DNA from: JBBROS01 sp965260995
Lineage (GTDB): Bacteria; Pseudomonadota; Alphaproteobacteria; Acetobacterales; Acetobacteraceae
DNA: 64,000 nucleotides
Reading direction: 5' to 3'
Assembly: GCA_965260995.1 (NCBI GenBank)
Contig: CBDHCD010000001.1
Coordinates: forward strand, 558,001-622,000
The notes under the pieces are model-generated. The model was not told the DNA's origin, did not search any database, and saw nothing but the letters and a program-made list of their open reading frames with translations. Of the stretch, positions 51,101 to 58,816 are shown one piece after another (within the stretch, counting starts at the first letter, position 1; each line of letters starts with the position of its first letter). The position numbers and the translations under genes were made by a program.

Positions 51101-52024
51101 CCGCAAGGGCTGTTCGACGGCGCCCGGCCCGACCTGGTCGTCGTCGGCGCGGACCAGGGCAACGCGGTCGGGGTGGAGAACGCCAATCATTCGGCGACGG
51201 TGGCCGGGGCGGTGACCGCGCTGTTCAACTACGGCGTGCCGGCGATCGCGGTGAACGCGGCGAGCGGCTCGGCCGCGGATCTGGCCACCGGCGCGCGGTT
51301 CCTGACCGGGCTGATCGCCAATCTGCAAGCCACGCGAGGCAGCTCGGCGGGCGTGCTGCCGGATGGCGTCGGCCTCAGCGTCAACGTCCCGCCAGGAGCG
51401 GACGCGGGGACCTACGCTTTCACCACGATCGATGAGGCGACCGACGGCAGCATTCAGGTGGTGGGTGGCGGGACGGAGGCGAGCTTCGTCGTCGGCGGAC
51501 CGGTGGCGAGCGGCAACCCCGATTCGGAGGGCGACGCGTTCAACGCCGGGCGCATCACCGTCAGCCCGATCGACGGCAACATCGGTGCCCGAGACCCGGG
51601 ATTCTACGACGGGCTGGCGCAGGCGCTCGGCACCGTCTACGGCGTGCCGACGCACGCGCCGGCGACGCTGTCGTTCCTGGTGTCGGAGGACGCCTACGCG
51701 GGCGACGCCCAGTTCACGGTGTCGGTCAACGGCGAGCAGGTGGGCGGGGCGCAGACCGTGACGGCGTCGCACGCGGCCGGGCAGTCCCAGACGATCACGG
51801 TGCTCGATTTCTTCGACACCGACGTCCACGACATCGGCATCCGCTTCATCAATGATTCTTACGGCGGCACGGCGGCGACCGACCGCAATCTCTGGGTGGA
51901 CAGCCTGACGTTCAACGGCGCGACATTCGAGGCGGAGCAGGCGGTCAACGCCGCGGGGCCGGTGTTCCCGACCGAGGCGGTGCTCTACAGCAACGGCAGT
52001 CTCACTTTCACCAACTTGGGCTGA
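48185..52024 (+). CDS. Giant nuclease - SurE - SurE-like - carbohydrate-binding fusion protein
   Basis: 1279 residues. About 15-270: an ExeM/NucH-type N-terminal part with an OB-like segment (LEGQAVTTRGVVTAISNGST, then KGFYIQDPVGDGD). About 280-600: an endonuclease domain (VGSYNAENLDPGDG, VVALQEVQDN, VNNHFTSKGGSG, VAGDLNEFGFEQP, DHVLVSDAL, DQTSDHDPLVGRF). About 620-880: a SurE nucleotidase (RIVLLNDDGYGAPGITSLYN, then VISGTNRGDNIGQSENISGT). About 892-1150: a second SurE-like copy with altered active-site residues (LLLDEDGTGAPGIEATREAL). About 1157-1279: a CBM60/CBM36-like calcium carbohydrate-binding domain (FLVSEDAYAGDAQFTVSVNG). It could degrade DNA to nucleotides and dephosphorylate them while attached to polysaccharide. 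No classical signal peptide; secretion route unknown. It stands alone on the plus strand, divergent from ugp. Confidence 0.82.
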   Translation: MSLTLAPDAPGTTGLTTIEAIQGRGDASPLEGQAVTTRGVVTAISNGSTKGFYIQDPVGDGDPATSDAVFVFTGKTPTGIAVGDLVEVSGTVQEFTPRGAAAGTLSTTELSAVTSTAVLSGGNPRPLAVVIGADGAQVPNADLAAGVAFYESLEGMLVTVENPLVVGPTNRFGEIETVASGDAGATGINARGDLLIRGGQPSFGNTDTVGGDFNPERIQIDPGLGVTNPDVSVGARLGPVTGVIGYDFGNYQVLATAAPMVVQASPLGKDAATLRGDATHLLVGSYNAENLDPGDGAARFATIADEIIFKLNAPDVVALQEVQDNSGPANDGVTSASATLGTLVDAIDAAGGPRYAAIDNPFIGDDSNGGEPGGNIRAAYLYRTDRVELVPGSLATVAGDGSALTTADADQQGNPGNPFYASRPPLSATFRFNGQDVTVVNNHFTSKGGSGSLYGSVQPPLNGGEVQRAAQAQAVNTYVDGLLARDPNARVIVAGDLNEFGFEQPISVLRGVATVTDYNVPGKDPIDATANYLPGGAQVLNDLQDTLPEDQRFDYVFEGNAETLDHVLVSDALTPGAEFQPVHINSEFFDQTSDHDPLVGRFAVTTDNPSPPENPGPMTTPLRIVLLNDDGYGAPGITSLYNGLVSAGFDVRIVAPTDNQSAQGSSFGGLDALSSPIGVTEVSPGNYSVDGRPAVAALVALDDLFAGSPPDLVISGTNRGDNIGQSENISGTVNGALQGLFKGVPSIAVSAGSFNRSYDAAFSNAANVTVDLLNRLQASRGAGQPILPEGEGLTINVPGNPALAGLAVTTVTPESSASFPFSITGDGTYAETFTPNTVPSGSPTAEGSRFLQGYVTVSPVDGNWGSTGADRDALAVRLGGALGAAAPAHGPLDILLLDEDGTGAPGIEATREALLAEGYDVTVLAPDTDQSGVGSALFLDPVKVTRYDAANYSAANYSATGTPATLVALGLDPQGLFDGARPDLVVVGADQGNAVGVENANHSATVAGAVTALFNYGVPAIAVNAASGSAADLATGARFLTGLIANLQATRGSSAGVLPDGVGLSVNVPPGADAGTYAFTTIDEATDGSIQVVGGGTEASFVVGGPVASGNPDSEGDAFNAGRITVSPIDGNIGARDPGFYDGLAQALGTVYGVPTHAPATLSFLVSEDAYAGDAQFTVSVNGEQVGGAQTVTASHAAGQSQTITVLDFFDTDVHDIGIRFINDSYGGTAATDRNLWVDSLTFNGATFEAEQAVNAAGPVFPTEAVLYSNGSLTFTNLG

Positions 52025-52095
52025 TTTCAGGAGTGAAACCAGGTCTGCTTGGGAGAGAAGTCGTGGCAGGCTTCCTTCTTTTTGGAGGTCGGCGG

Positions 52096-53114
52096 GTGCA
52101 GTGGACGATCAAGCTGGAGGCAAGAGCGGAGTAGGGCGACGCTCAGACCTTCGAGATTGGATGTCTGACGCGGCGCGTGGCCGGCTTGGCGTCACACGAG
52201 GTTGGGCTAGCCCTTGACGAGGTGAAGGCGCTCCCGGCCGGGCTGCAACGCCGCCTCGTCCAGAGCCGGATCGACGAGACAATGTGTGCCGCCCGGGTCT
52301 GCAGGGATGGCCCGAGCGTGCGGTCAGTCTAGGACCGGCGCACCCGGGTGCTGTAAGCCTTGTTCGGGACGGTGCGCGTCGCAGCACCACGGATCAAGCT
52401 CTGCTTCCGCTAGAAGGGGCCGTTCGATGACGTGTCGTTCTCGCCCTTCTCTGCGCTGCTGCCTGACCGCTGCACCCCGAAGCTGCGCCGGCTGCAGGCC
52501 GAGCTCGGCGCACGCCATTCCTTGCGTGAGGCCGCCTGTCTCCTGGGCACGCTGCTGCCGTGCTCGCCGCCGAACCACGCCAACCTTCGCAACCGCCTGC
52601 ATCGGGTGGCAGGGGAACTACACGCCGAGGAGGCCAGGGCGGTCGAGACGCCACCTGCCCCAGCGGCCGAGGCCACGAGCGACCCCGGCATCGTCGTCGT
52701 CGCGATCGACGGCGCGCACGTCCGTGCGGCTCCCGGGTGTCAGACCCGCCACCTGGACGTCACCGTGGGCAAGGTCGAGGCCGCCGGGTGCCCGCCCTGT
52801 CGCTTCGCCCTTGCGCTATCAGGAACCGAGCGGCCGTTGCTGCCCCTTCGTGCGGCACTGGCCGCGCAGGGTGGCGGCCGGGCGTGCCGGTGATCGTCAT
52901 CAGCGACGAGGAGGCGACCTTGCCCGAACTGGTGCGAAGGGCCTCGGGCAGCGTGACAGCACGGGGTCGAACAGGGCAGGAGCGGCTGGCGGTGGGCGGC
53001 ACGAAGCCGGGCGGCGGCAGGTCGCTGGACGAGGTCGCGGGGCTGGTGGGCTGGGCGGAGGTGGACCACTTGCTCGCGGGCATCTCGGCCTCGGCAAAGG
53101 GCGAATGGGGATAG
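52096..53114 (+). pseudogene. ISKra4-family transposase pseudogene
   Basis: Starts GTG at 52096 (MQWTIKLEARAE), then an in-frame stop, then DAQTFEIGCLTRRVAGLASH and LALDEVKALPAGLQRRLVQS. After frame changes: ALLPDRCTPKLRRLQAELGA, LLPCSPPNHANLRNRLHRVA, VAIDGAHVRAAPGCQTRHLD, VTVGKVEAAG, then VPVIVISDEEATLPELVRRA. This is the ISKra4 order of N-terminal zinc-ribbon region and first catalytic Asp (IDGAHVR). Stops and frameshifts make it inactive. The last part is truncated. Confidence 0.72.
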
Positions 53115-53126
53115 CCGTCTCTGGCG

Positions 53127-53260
53127 TTGTTCCGGGCGCTCTTGCTCGCGACCTGGCGCGACCTATCGGACGTGTGGCTGGCTGAGGCGCTCGATGACCG
53201 CGCCAGCTTTCGCTGGTTGTGCGGCTTTGCCGCCCACGAGGCCAAGCCCCGCAGTGGGGT
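53127..53260 (+). pseudogene. N-terminal scrap of an IS5-family transposase
   Basis: FRALLLATWRDLSDVWLAEA, then LDDRASFRWLCGFAAHEA, is the conserved N-terminal segment of IS5-type transposases. It ends abruptly. From 53261 to 53435 I see nothing recognisable. Confidence 0.65.
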
Positions 53261-53435
53261 CGGTCAGCAATCAAAGCCGTTCAGCGACTCAGGCCACGCC
53301 CCTGAACTGGCCAAAATAGCCGATAGCCGGGCCGCTCAAGCCATCCGCGCACAAGCGCAACGTGACACCCAGGTTCGCGTGGACGGGTCTAACCTCTTTA
53401 CCGCGCGCGACACGTACGAACGTCGTCACCAAGCA

Positions 53436-54848
53436 CTACGACGGCTCCCGCGGTCGCCGCGCGTGCCAATCGGTGCGTTGCTGGAAGCTGTGCCCGGCCC
53501 GGCACAACAACGCTTCCGACGCGTGTGGCCCGATCAGTTGGAAGCTGAGGGGCATCCCCTGCGCGTCGATGCCGCCCGGGAGCGTGATGGTCGGGTTGCC
53601 GGCGAAATCGAACGGGGCGGTGAAGCGCAGCATGCGGAGCAGCACGGAGTCGTCCTGGCCGTACTCCGACATGCGGTCCAGGCGCGGGGTCGGCACAGGC
53701 ATCGTCGGCATCAGCAGCAGGTCCACCTGCTGGAACAAAGCGGCGAGCGATCCGGCGAACGCCAGCCTCTCGTGCAGGATCATGCCGAACTCGGTCGCGG
53801 TCATGCGCCGGCCATGCTCGATCAGCGCGGCGAGGTCCGGGCCGTACTCGCTGGCCCGGGCCGGATAGTCCGCCTGGTGCGCGATCGCTGTCTCGACGGC
53901 GCAGAACGGGATCCAGCCCCGGAGCAGCGCGTCCGTTGGCGGGAACGCGACGTCGCGGACCTGCGCGCCGAGGCCTCTCAGCACCTCCTCGGCCGCCCGC
54001 ACCGCGCCGGTCACCTCTTGGTCGATGCCAACCTCGTTGTAGCCGCGATCGATGCCGACCCTGATGCCGCGAATGCCTTGCCCCAGTCCGGCCAGGTAGT
54101 CGGGAACCCGGTCCTGGATCGCGGTCGGGTCGTTCTCGTCGGCGCCGGCAACCGCGCCCAGGATCGCCGCCGCGTCGGCTGCACTCCGCGCCATCGGCCC
54201 GACATGATCGAGCGACGCGGCCAGCGGCAGGATGCCGTGCCGGCTGACCCGGCCCCAGGTCGGCTTGATGCCGGTGAGACCACAGGTCGCGCAAGGGAAC
54301 CGGATCGATCCGCCCGTGTCCGAGCCGAGTGAGCCGAAGCACAAGCCGAGCGCCGTCGCCACGCCCGAGCCGGTGGACGACGAGCCGACCCAGTGATCGG
54401 CGTTCCACGGGTTGAGCGGCGGGGGATCGTCCGGATGATGGCTGGTGTAGGCGCCTTCGGTCATCTTCAGCTTGCCGACGATCACGGCTCCGGCGTCTCG
54501 CAGCCGGCGCACGACGGTGGCGTCGTCACCCGGCGTGGCGTTCCTTCGGATCGGCATGCCGCCCGTGGTCGGCGCGAAGCTGGTGTGGCAAAGGTCCTTG
54601 ACCGCGAGCGGCACACCGTGCAGCGGGCCGCGCCAGACGCCGGCCGTGATCTCCGCGTCTGCCTGGGCGGCAGCGGCGCGGGCGTGGCTCGACAGCACCG
54701 CCGTGAAGCTGCGCGCCGCCGGGTCCAACCGCGCGATCCGATCCAGGATCGCGTCCAACACAGCCACCGGCGAGACGTCGCGGCGGCGGATGCGCTCCGA
54801 GAGGTCGAGAAGCGGCAGGTAATGCAGATCGTTCGGCAACACGGCCAA
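53436..54848 (-). CDS. Amidase-signature-family hydrolase
   Basis: 470 residues. The catalytic Ser-cisSer-Lys triad is visible: Lys in PLAVKDLCHTSFAPTTGG, cis-Ser in WVGSSSTGSGVATALGLCFG and nucleophilic Ser in GSDTGGSIRFPCATCGLTG. Further conserved: IKPTWGRVSRHGILPLAASL and DHVGPMARSAADAA. The C-terminal FDFAGNPTITLPGGIDAQGM is standard. It hydrolyses amide bonds; family members range from GatA to indoleacetamide or aryl-amide hydrolases. There are no gat genes around, so it is not part of the tRNA amidotransferase. It ends near decayed IS DNA and starts 53 bp from the end of the regulator gene on the same strand. Confidence 0.88.
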   Translation of the reverse strand: MAVLPNDLHYLPLLDLSERIRRRDVSPVAVLDAILDRIARLDPAARSFTAVLSSHARAAAAQADAEITAGVWRGPLHGVPLAVKDLCHTSFAPTTGGMPIRRNATPGDDATVVRRLRDAGAVIVGKLKMTEGAYTSHHPDDPPPLNPWNADHWVGSSSTGSGVATALGLCFGSLGSDTGGSIRFPCATCGLTGIKPTWGRVSRHGILPLAASLDHVGPMARSAADAAAILGAVAGADENDPTAIQDRVPDYLAGLGQGIRGIRVGIDRGYNEVGIDQEVTGAVRAAEEVLRGLGAQVRDVAFPPTDALLRGWIPFCAVETAIAHQADYPARASEYGPDLAALIEHGRRMTATEFGMILHERLAFAGSLAALFQQVDLLLMPTMPVPTPRLDRMSEYGQDDSVLLRMLRFTAPFDFAGNPTITLPGGIDAQGMPLSFQLIGPHASEALLCRAGHSFQQRTDWHARRPREPS

Positions 54849-54901
54849 GTCTCCTCAAAGCGGCTGACGTGCGTGACGGCAATGGCGACGCGGACCCATG
54901 C

Positions 54902-55624
54902 CTAGGCTGTGCTGACGCAGTGAGAGCGGTCCGGCTGCTGTGTTTCGGGGATCAGGTCGAAGGCGGCGGCGAACGCTTGCCATCCGGCCGCGGTGAAGCG
55001 CACGACGCGTCCCTCCGCCCGGCTCGCCCAGCGCTGTCCGACGATGCGCTCCAGGACCGCCGCGCCCAACGCGCCGCTCAGGTGGCTGCGCCGCTCGCTC
55101 CAATCGAGGCAGCTGCGGCAAACCGGGCGGCGACCACGCTCCAGCGCATCCATGTCGATGCCGAGCCCGGCAAGGCGGTTTCGACCGGCGGCTGTCACCT
55201 CAGGTTCGGCCTCGCCACTGATCCATCCTTGCCGCACCAGACCCTGCATCAGCGCCACGCCCCGCTCGCCAGCGAGGTGGTCGTAGCAGACCCGGGCCGT
55301 GCGCAGTGCCGCGTCCCTCGGGCCGGTGCGTACCCGCACCGCGCCGGTTCGCTGCGCCAGCCCCATCAGGCCTTCCAGCACGTGCGCGACGTCAGGGCCG
55401 GACAGGCGGAGGTAACGGTGCCGACCCTGCCTCTCGGCCGAGAGCAGGCCCGCCGCCTCCAGCTTGGACACGTGGCCGCTCGCGGTCGGCAGCGCGACGC
55501 CGCCTGCCTCTGCCAGTTCGCTGACCGTGAGCGCCCGACCGTCCATCAGAACCGTCAGCATGTTGGCCCGCGCCGGGTCGCCGAGCAGGGCCGCCACGGC
55601 TGCGATGATCGGTCCGTCTTTCAT
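54902..55624 (-). CDS. ArsR-family winged-helix regulator with long C-terminal domain
   Basis: 240 residues. The winged helix spans about residues 5-80 (IIAAVAALLGDPARANMLTV, then LTVSELAEAGGVALPTASGH, VSKLEAAGLLSAERQGRHRY). A C-terminal effector or dimerisation domain of about 150 residues contains a CRSCLDWSERRSHLSG motif (two Cys) seen in the larger ArsR/YdhP-type regulators that respond to small molecules. The start codon lies in a perfect 9-bp-arm inverted repeat (55623-55646), so it probably represses its own and the divergent genes. It may also drive the amidase downstream. Confidence 0.85.
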   Translation of the reverse strand: MKDGPIIAAVAALLGDPARANMLTVLMDGRALTVSELAEAGGVALPTASGHVSKLEAAGLLSAERQGRHRYLRLSGPDVAHVLEGLMGLAQRTGAVRVRTGPRDAALRTARVCYDHLAGERGVALMQGLVRQGWISGEAEPEVTAAGRNRLAGLGIDMDALERGRRPVCRSCLDWSERRSHLSGALGAAVLERIVGQRWASRAEGRVVRFTAAGWQAFAAAFDLIPETQQPDRSHCVSTA

Positions 55625-55646
55625 GGTTCGGCCTTAACCGAACCAT
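55623..55646. promoter_or_regulatory. Palindromic operator between the ArsR-type gene and NIPSNAP operon
   Basis: Perfect inverted repeat ATGGTTCGG (55623-55631) and CCGAACCAT (55638-55646) with 6 bp between. It covers the start codon of the regulator and lies 58-81 bp before the NIPSNAP gene. Its symmetry and position fit an autoregulatory ArsR operator. Confidence 0.65.
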
Positions 55647-55703
55647 TGGCGCACCACAAGCGGCTACATCGTCTGGGCACGTCGGCCAGGAGGCGACAGG
55701 ACC

Positions 55704-56033
55704 ATGATCACCTGCTTCATCCGCCACGAGATCGATTCCTTCAAGGTCGCAGCGTTCGAGGAGTATGCCCGCAACTGGGGGCAGGCGATCCCGCGTTGCG
55801 GCGCCGAGCTGGTCGGCTACTTCGCGCCGCACGAGGGGTCGAGCACGACCGCCTACGGCGTCTACAACGTCGAGAGCCTCGCGGCCTACGAGGCTTACCG
55901 GGCGCGGCTGCGGGACGACCCGCTGGGCCGGGAGAACGACGAGTTCGCTCAACGGGAGCGGTTCATCCGCGAGGAGGACCGCATCTTCCTGCGCCTCGCC
56001 TCGGCGCCGCACGGACTGCGGGTGCGGCCATGA
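55704..56033 (+). CDS. NIPSNAP-family protein
   Basis: 109 residues. MITCFIRHEIDSFKVAAFEE, then YARNWGQAIPRCGAELVGYF, APHEGSSTTAYGVYNVESLA and AYEAYRARLRDDPLGREN match NIPSNAP domains, dimeric alpha-beta barrels often found as small-molecule-handling or quality-control proteins. It overlaps the next gene (stop inside ATGATG), forming a two-gene operon divergent from the regulator. Confidence 0.82.
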   Translation: MITCFIRHEIDSFKVAAFEEYARNWGQAIPRCGAELVGYFAPHEGSSTTAYGVYNVESLAAYEAYRARLRDDPLGRENDEFAQRERFIREEDRIFLRLASAPHGLRVRP

Positions 56034-56377
56034 TGGCCGTCATCTTCGAGGTATGGCCCGCGGAGGGGCATACCCAGCACTATCTCGACCTGGCCGCGGC
56101 ACTCCGGCCCGAACTCGACGCGGTCGACGGGTTCATCTCCATCGAGCGGTTCCGGAGCCTGGCCGAGCCGGGCAAGCTCTTGTCGCTGTCGTTCTGGCGC
56201 GATGAGGAGGCCGTTCGGGCCTGGCGCAACGGTCCCTCGCACCGGGCCACCCAGGCCAAGGGACGTGCCGGCGTTTTCGAGAACTACCGGCTGCGCATCG
56301 CCGGCGTCGTCCGTGACTACGGCATGACGGATCGAGCACAGGCGCCGGCGGACAGCCGCATGGCCCACCATGCGTGA
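56030..56377 (+). CDS. Antibiotic-biosynthesis-monooxygenase (ABM) domain protein
   Basis: 115 residues. MMAVIFEVWPAEGHTQHYLD, then LRPELDAVDGFISIERFRSL, GKLLSLSFWRDEEAVRAWRN and ENYRLRIAGVVRDYG show the ABM dimeric alpha-beta barrel. Members act as cofactor-free oxygenases on quinols or in heme handling. The start overlaps the NIPSNAP stop; the second Met (56033) is an equally good start. Co-expressed with NIPSNAP under the likely control of the ArsR-type regulator. The actual substrate is unknown. Confidence 0.82.
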   Translation: MMAVIFEVWPAEGHTQHYLDLAAALRPELDAVDGFISIERFRSLAEPGKLLSLSFWRDEEAVRAWRNGPSHRATQAKGRAGVFENYRLRIAGVVRDYGMTDRAQAPADSRMAHHA

Positions 56378-56476
56378 CCCCTCGCATCGTGCTGCCCCTG
56401 CCGCAGGGGAGCAACGACGGACAGCACGTCAAGCAGAGAACGCGTCCCGGTGCCGCCGCAGGCAGGCCGGGTTCGG

Positions 56477-57005
56477 TCAAAGGCGCCGGTCGCGCGGCAG
56501 GCGGATACGTTCGCGCTGGCGCTGGAACAGCCCGCGCAGGTCGGCGGGCGCCTTGTGCGACACCAGCAGGCCGTGTTCGTCCGTCAGGGAGATCAGGTGC
56601 CGGTCGAACAGCCAGCGCACGGTCGCGGACAGGGCGACGCCGTTGTGCAAAACGTTCGGGCCGCCGTCCTGCAACGCCCAGATATGGGCCGCCTGCGCTT
56701 CGGCCTTGCCGCCCCCGTTCACGATCGGCAAGCCCGTGACGGCGCAGGTGTCATCGTAGGCTTCGCGAACCCGGCCCCGAAAGCTGGCGTCGCGCACCTT
56801 GCGGTGCATCAGCAGCTTCACGACTTGGCGTTCCTGCGTCTCGGCGGAGGCGGTTGATCAACGCCAGGGCGCCTAGATCGGCATGGTCCGGGTCGAGCTC
56901 GAGCCGGACGGCGTTCGCGGGCGCCAATGTCGTGCCCAGCCCGGCACGAACAGACAATTCAGTCGGCACGATGGCCTTCGCCGCTTTCAGGTAGCGGCCC
57001 GGCAC
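56477..57005 (-). pseudogene. HNH endonuclease, frameshifted
   Basis: The upstream frame (57005 to about 56855) gives PGRYLKAAKAIVPTELSVRA through DPDHADLGALALINR. After a shift near 56850 the other frame gives SAETQERQVVKLLMHRKVRD, ASFRGRVREAYDDTCAVTGL, then AEAQAAHIWALQDGGPNVLH and NGVALSATVRWLFDRHL. The latter is the HNH_2-type nuclease core (CAVTG, AAHI, N, H) found in restriction-like or mobile-element proteins. One indel disrupts it. No methyltransferase partner is intact; a methyltransferase relic lies next door. Confidence 0.65.
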
Positions 57006-57011
57006 TGCCCG

Positions 57012-57345
57012 CCACGTACCGGCTCGGGCTGACCTTCGACGTCATCCTGCTCAGCGGCGTGTGGCACCACGTGGCCCCGGGCGGGCGCGCCCGCGCAGCA
57101 CGCAAGCTGTTCGGCCTGCTCCGGCTCGGGGGCGTGCTGGCGCTGACGTTGCGGCATGGCTCAGCGGAGCCGGAGCGCGCTCCCCATCCCACGTCGCCAG
57201 ACGAGATGGACCGCCCCTCGGCCGCGAGCACGGCGCCGTCGTCGTTCGGCGGGTCGGCTTGCCGGACCGTATGGGCCGCGCCGCGGTATCCTAGGCCGAC
57301 ATGGCGCTGCGCCTGCCGGACGACGGCACCCGCCTGTCATGGCGG
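57012..57345 (+). pseudogene. SAM-dependent methyltransferase remnant
   Basis: TFDVILLSGVWHHVAPGGRA, then RKLFGLLRLGGVLALTLRHG, corresponds to the methyltransferase motif region after the SAM-binding loop. LGREHGAVVVRRVGLPDRMG, then MALRLPDDG, follows in other frames. The N-terminal SAM-binding motif is missing. It is a truncated, frameshifted relic and overlaps nothing functional. Confidence 0.55.
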
Positions 57346-57351
57346 CCAGCG

Positions 57352-58281
57352 TCAAGCCGGCAACCGAATGGGCGGCAGCACACGCTCGATGTCGGCCCGT
57401 CGCCGTTCGTATCGCGGTGGCAGCATGAGGTGCGTGCCCAGCTCCGCCGGGTCCTCATCGGTCGCGAAGCCGGGCGGGTCGGTGGCGACCTCGAACAACA
57501 CGCCGCCAGGCTCGCGGAAGTAGATAGCGTTGAAGTACTGGCGGTCGATCACCGGCGTCACGTCCAGTTCATAGGCAGCCACGCGCTCCTGCCACTCACG
57601 TTGCACGGCGTCGCTTTCGGCACGGTAAGCGATGTGGTGGATCGTGCCAGCGCCCTGCCGCCCGATGGACGGAGCGTCGGATCGCAGCAGGTCCACCACC
57701 GAGCCGCGCGCACCTCCCGGCGCGGTGAACCGATAGCGCCGGCCTTTCGCATCAGCCTCCTCGCCAACATGCGTATAGCCGAACAACTCGGTCAGCAATC
57801 GGGCCGTCGGCTCCGGGTCCCGCACCCATAGCGTCACTGAATGAAAGCCGTCGTCCACGGGTGACCCGTCGCGATCAGGGGCATCGGTCTCGGCCAGCTC
57901 GATCTGCAAACCGTCGGGATCAACGAGGCCGAGCACCTGGTGGCCGAAGCGTGTCACGGGTGCGCCGAAGTCGATGGCCTGCCCAGCAAACCGGCTCATC
58001 CAGGCCTTCAACCCCCCTTTCGGGACGGCGTAGGCGACGGCACTGGCCATGCCAGCGCCCGCCCGGCCGGGGCCGGCGTTGGCGAACGGGAAGAATGTCA
58101 GGATCGTGCCGGGCGATCCGGTCTGGTTGCCGTAATACAGGTGATAGGTGTCGGGCGCGTCGAAGTTGACGGTCTTCTTCACCAGCCGCTGACCAAGGGC
58201 GTCAGCGTAGAAATCGACGTTGGCCTGCGGCGGGCCGCAGATCGCGGTGACGTGGTGCAGGCCAGGGATGCTGCGGGACAT
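57352..58281 (-). CDS. Ring-cleaving dioxygenase of the MhqO/MhqA (VOC) family
   Basis: 309 residues, two vicinal-oxygen-chelate halves. The first is IPGLHHVTAICGPPQANVDF through YADALGQRLVKKTVNFDAPD and GLVDPDGLQIELAET. The second is GFHSVTLWVRDPEPTARLLT through AGTIHHIAYRA, DRQYFNAIYFREPGGVLFEV and ATDPPGF. Metal ligands are His in LHHVT, His in IHHIAYR and Glu in LFEVATD. MhqO-type enzymes cleave hydroquinones and catechols, giving resistance to quinones. Upstream (58282-58816) is non-coding. Together with the NIPSNAP/ABM pair it suggests quinone metabolism in this part of the window, which is inference. Confidence 0.88.
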   Translation of the reverse strand: MSRSIPGLHHVTAICGPPQANVDFYADALGQRLVKKTVNFDAPDTYHLYYGNQTGSPGTILTFFPFANAGPGRAGAGMASAVAYAVPKGGLKAWMSRFAGQAIDFGAPVTRFGHQVLGLVDPDGLQIELAETDAPDRDGSPVDDGFHSVTLWVRDPEPTARLLTELFGYTHVGEEADAKGRRYRFTAPGGARGSVVDLLRSDAPSIGRQGAGTIHHIAYRAESDAVQREWQERVAAYELDVTPVIDRQYFNAIYFREPGGVLFEVATDPPGFATDEDPAELGTHLMLPPRYERRRADIERVLPPIRLPA

Positions 58282-58816
58282 GGATGTGCTCCTGTTCTCG
58301 GGTGTTCGGCGGCTGCAGGTAGAACACCCAAAACGAAAGGCTGGACAAGTCGCGGTCGCCCAAGCCTCAGACCAGGGACGCCAGGGGGAACTGCCGACCG
58401 TGTCTGCGGACGGATCTCAATGCCCACGACATCAGCAGCAAGCGGCGTGTCTCCGCCCGATCCAGGTGCGTGGCGCGCACCTCGGCCACGGTCGCAGACG
58501 GCGTTTTCCCGCTGCTTACAGCACCGATAGACTGGGCGCGACCGACGCCAGCGTCTCCGGCGACGGGGCCTGCCCGGCAGTGCTTGACATACAGGTTCCG
58601 CTCTCCCTAGCGTCGGCTTGTTGAGAACTCAATGTTCTCTGAAAGAACCTCGTGCGGCGCAGCCCATGGCGGCAAGATCTGGCAGCGAGGCCTGGCCAGG
58701 CCCAACCCGCATTTCGGCCTCGCAGGCGGTTGTCACCGTTCGCATGGTAGTCGGCCACGCATGATGCCGAGGAATTTGGCCAGCGCACCGAGCTCCTCAA
58801 TGTGGCGCCCCGCCCT
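58282..58816. other. Intergenic region between the dioxygenase and the amino-acid transporter
   Basis: About 535 bp. No gene is recognised. It contains a candidate sigma-70 -35 TTGACA (58584-58589) and, downstream, a perfect 6-bp-arm inverted repeat around 58623-58639. Confidence 0.4.
58584..58639 (+). promoter_or_regulatory. Candidate promoter and operator for the dpaL transport operon
   Basis: TTGACA at 58584-58589 is followed 17-18 bp later by a weak -10 (TAGCGT). Just after the expected start is a palindrome GAGAAC-TCAAT-GTTCTC (58623-58639). The layout fits a regulated promoter with an operator in the leader, about 180 bp before the first permease gene. Confidence 0.35.

Noticed and set aside
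53436..54848. Calling the amidase gatA
   Set aside because: The catalytic triad is shared, but there is no gatB/gatC nearby and the sequence lacks clear GatA-specific features.
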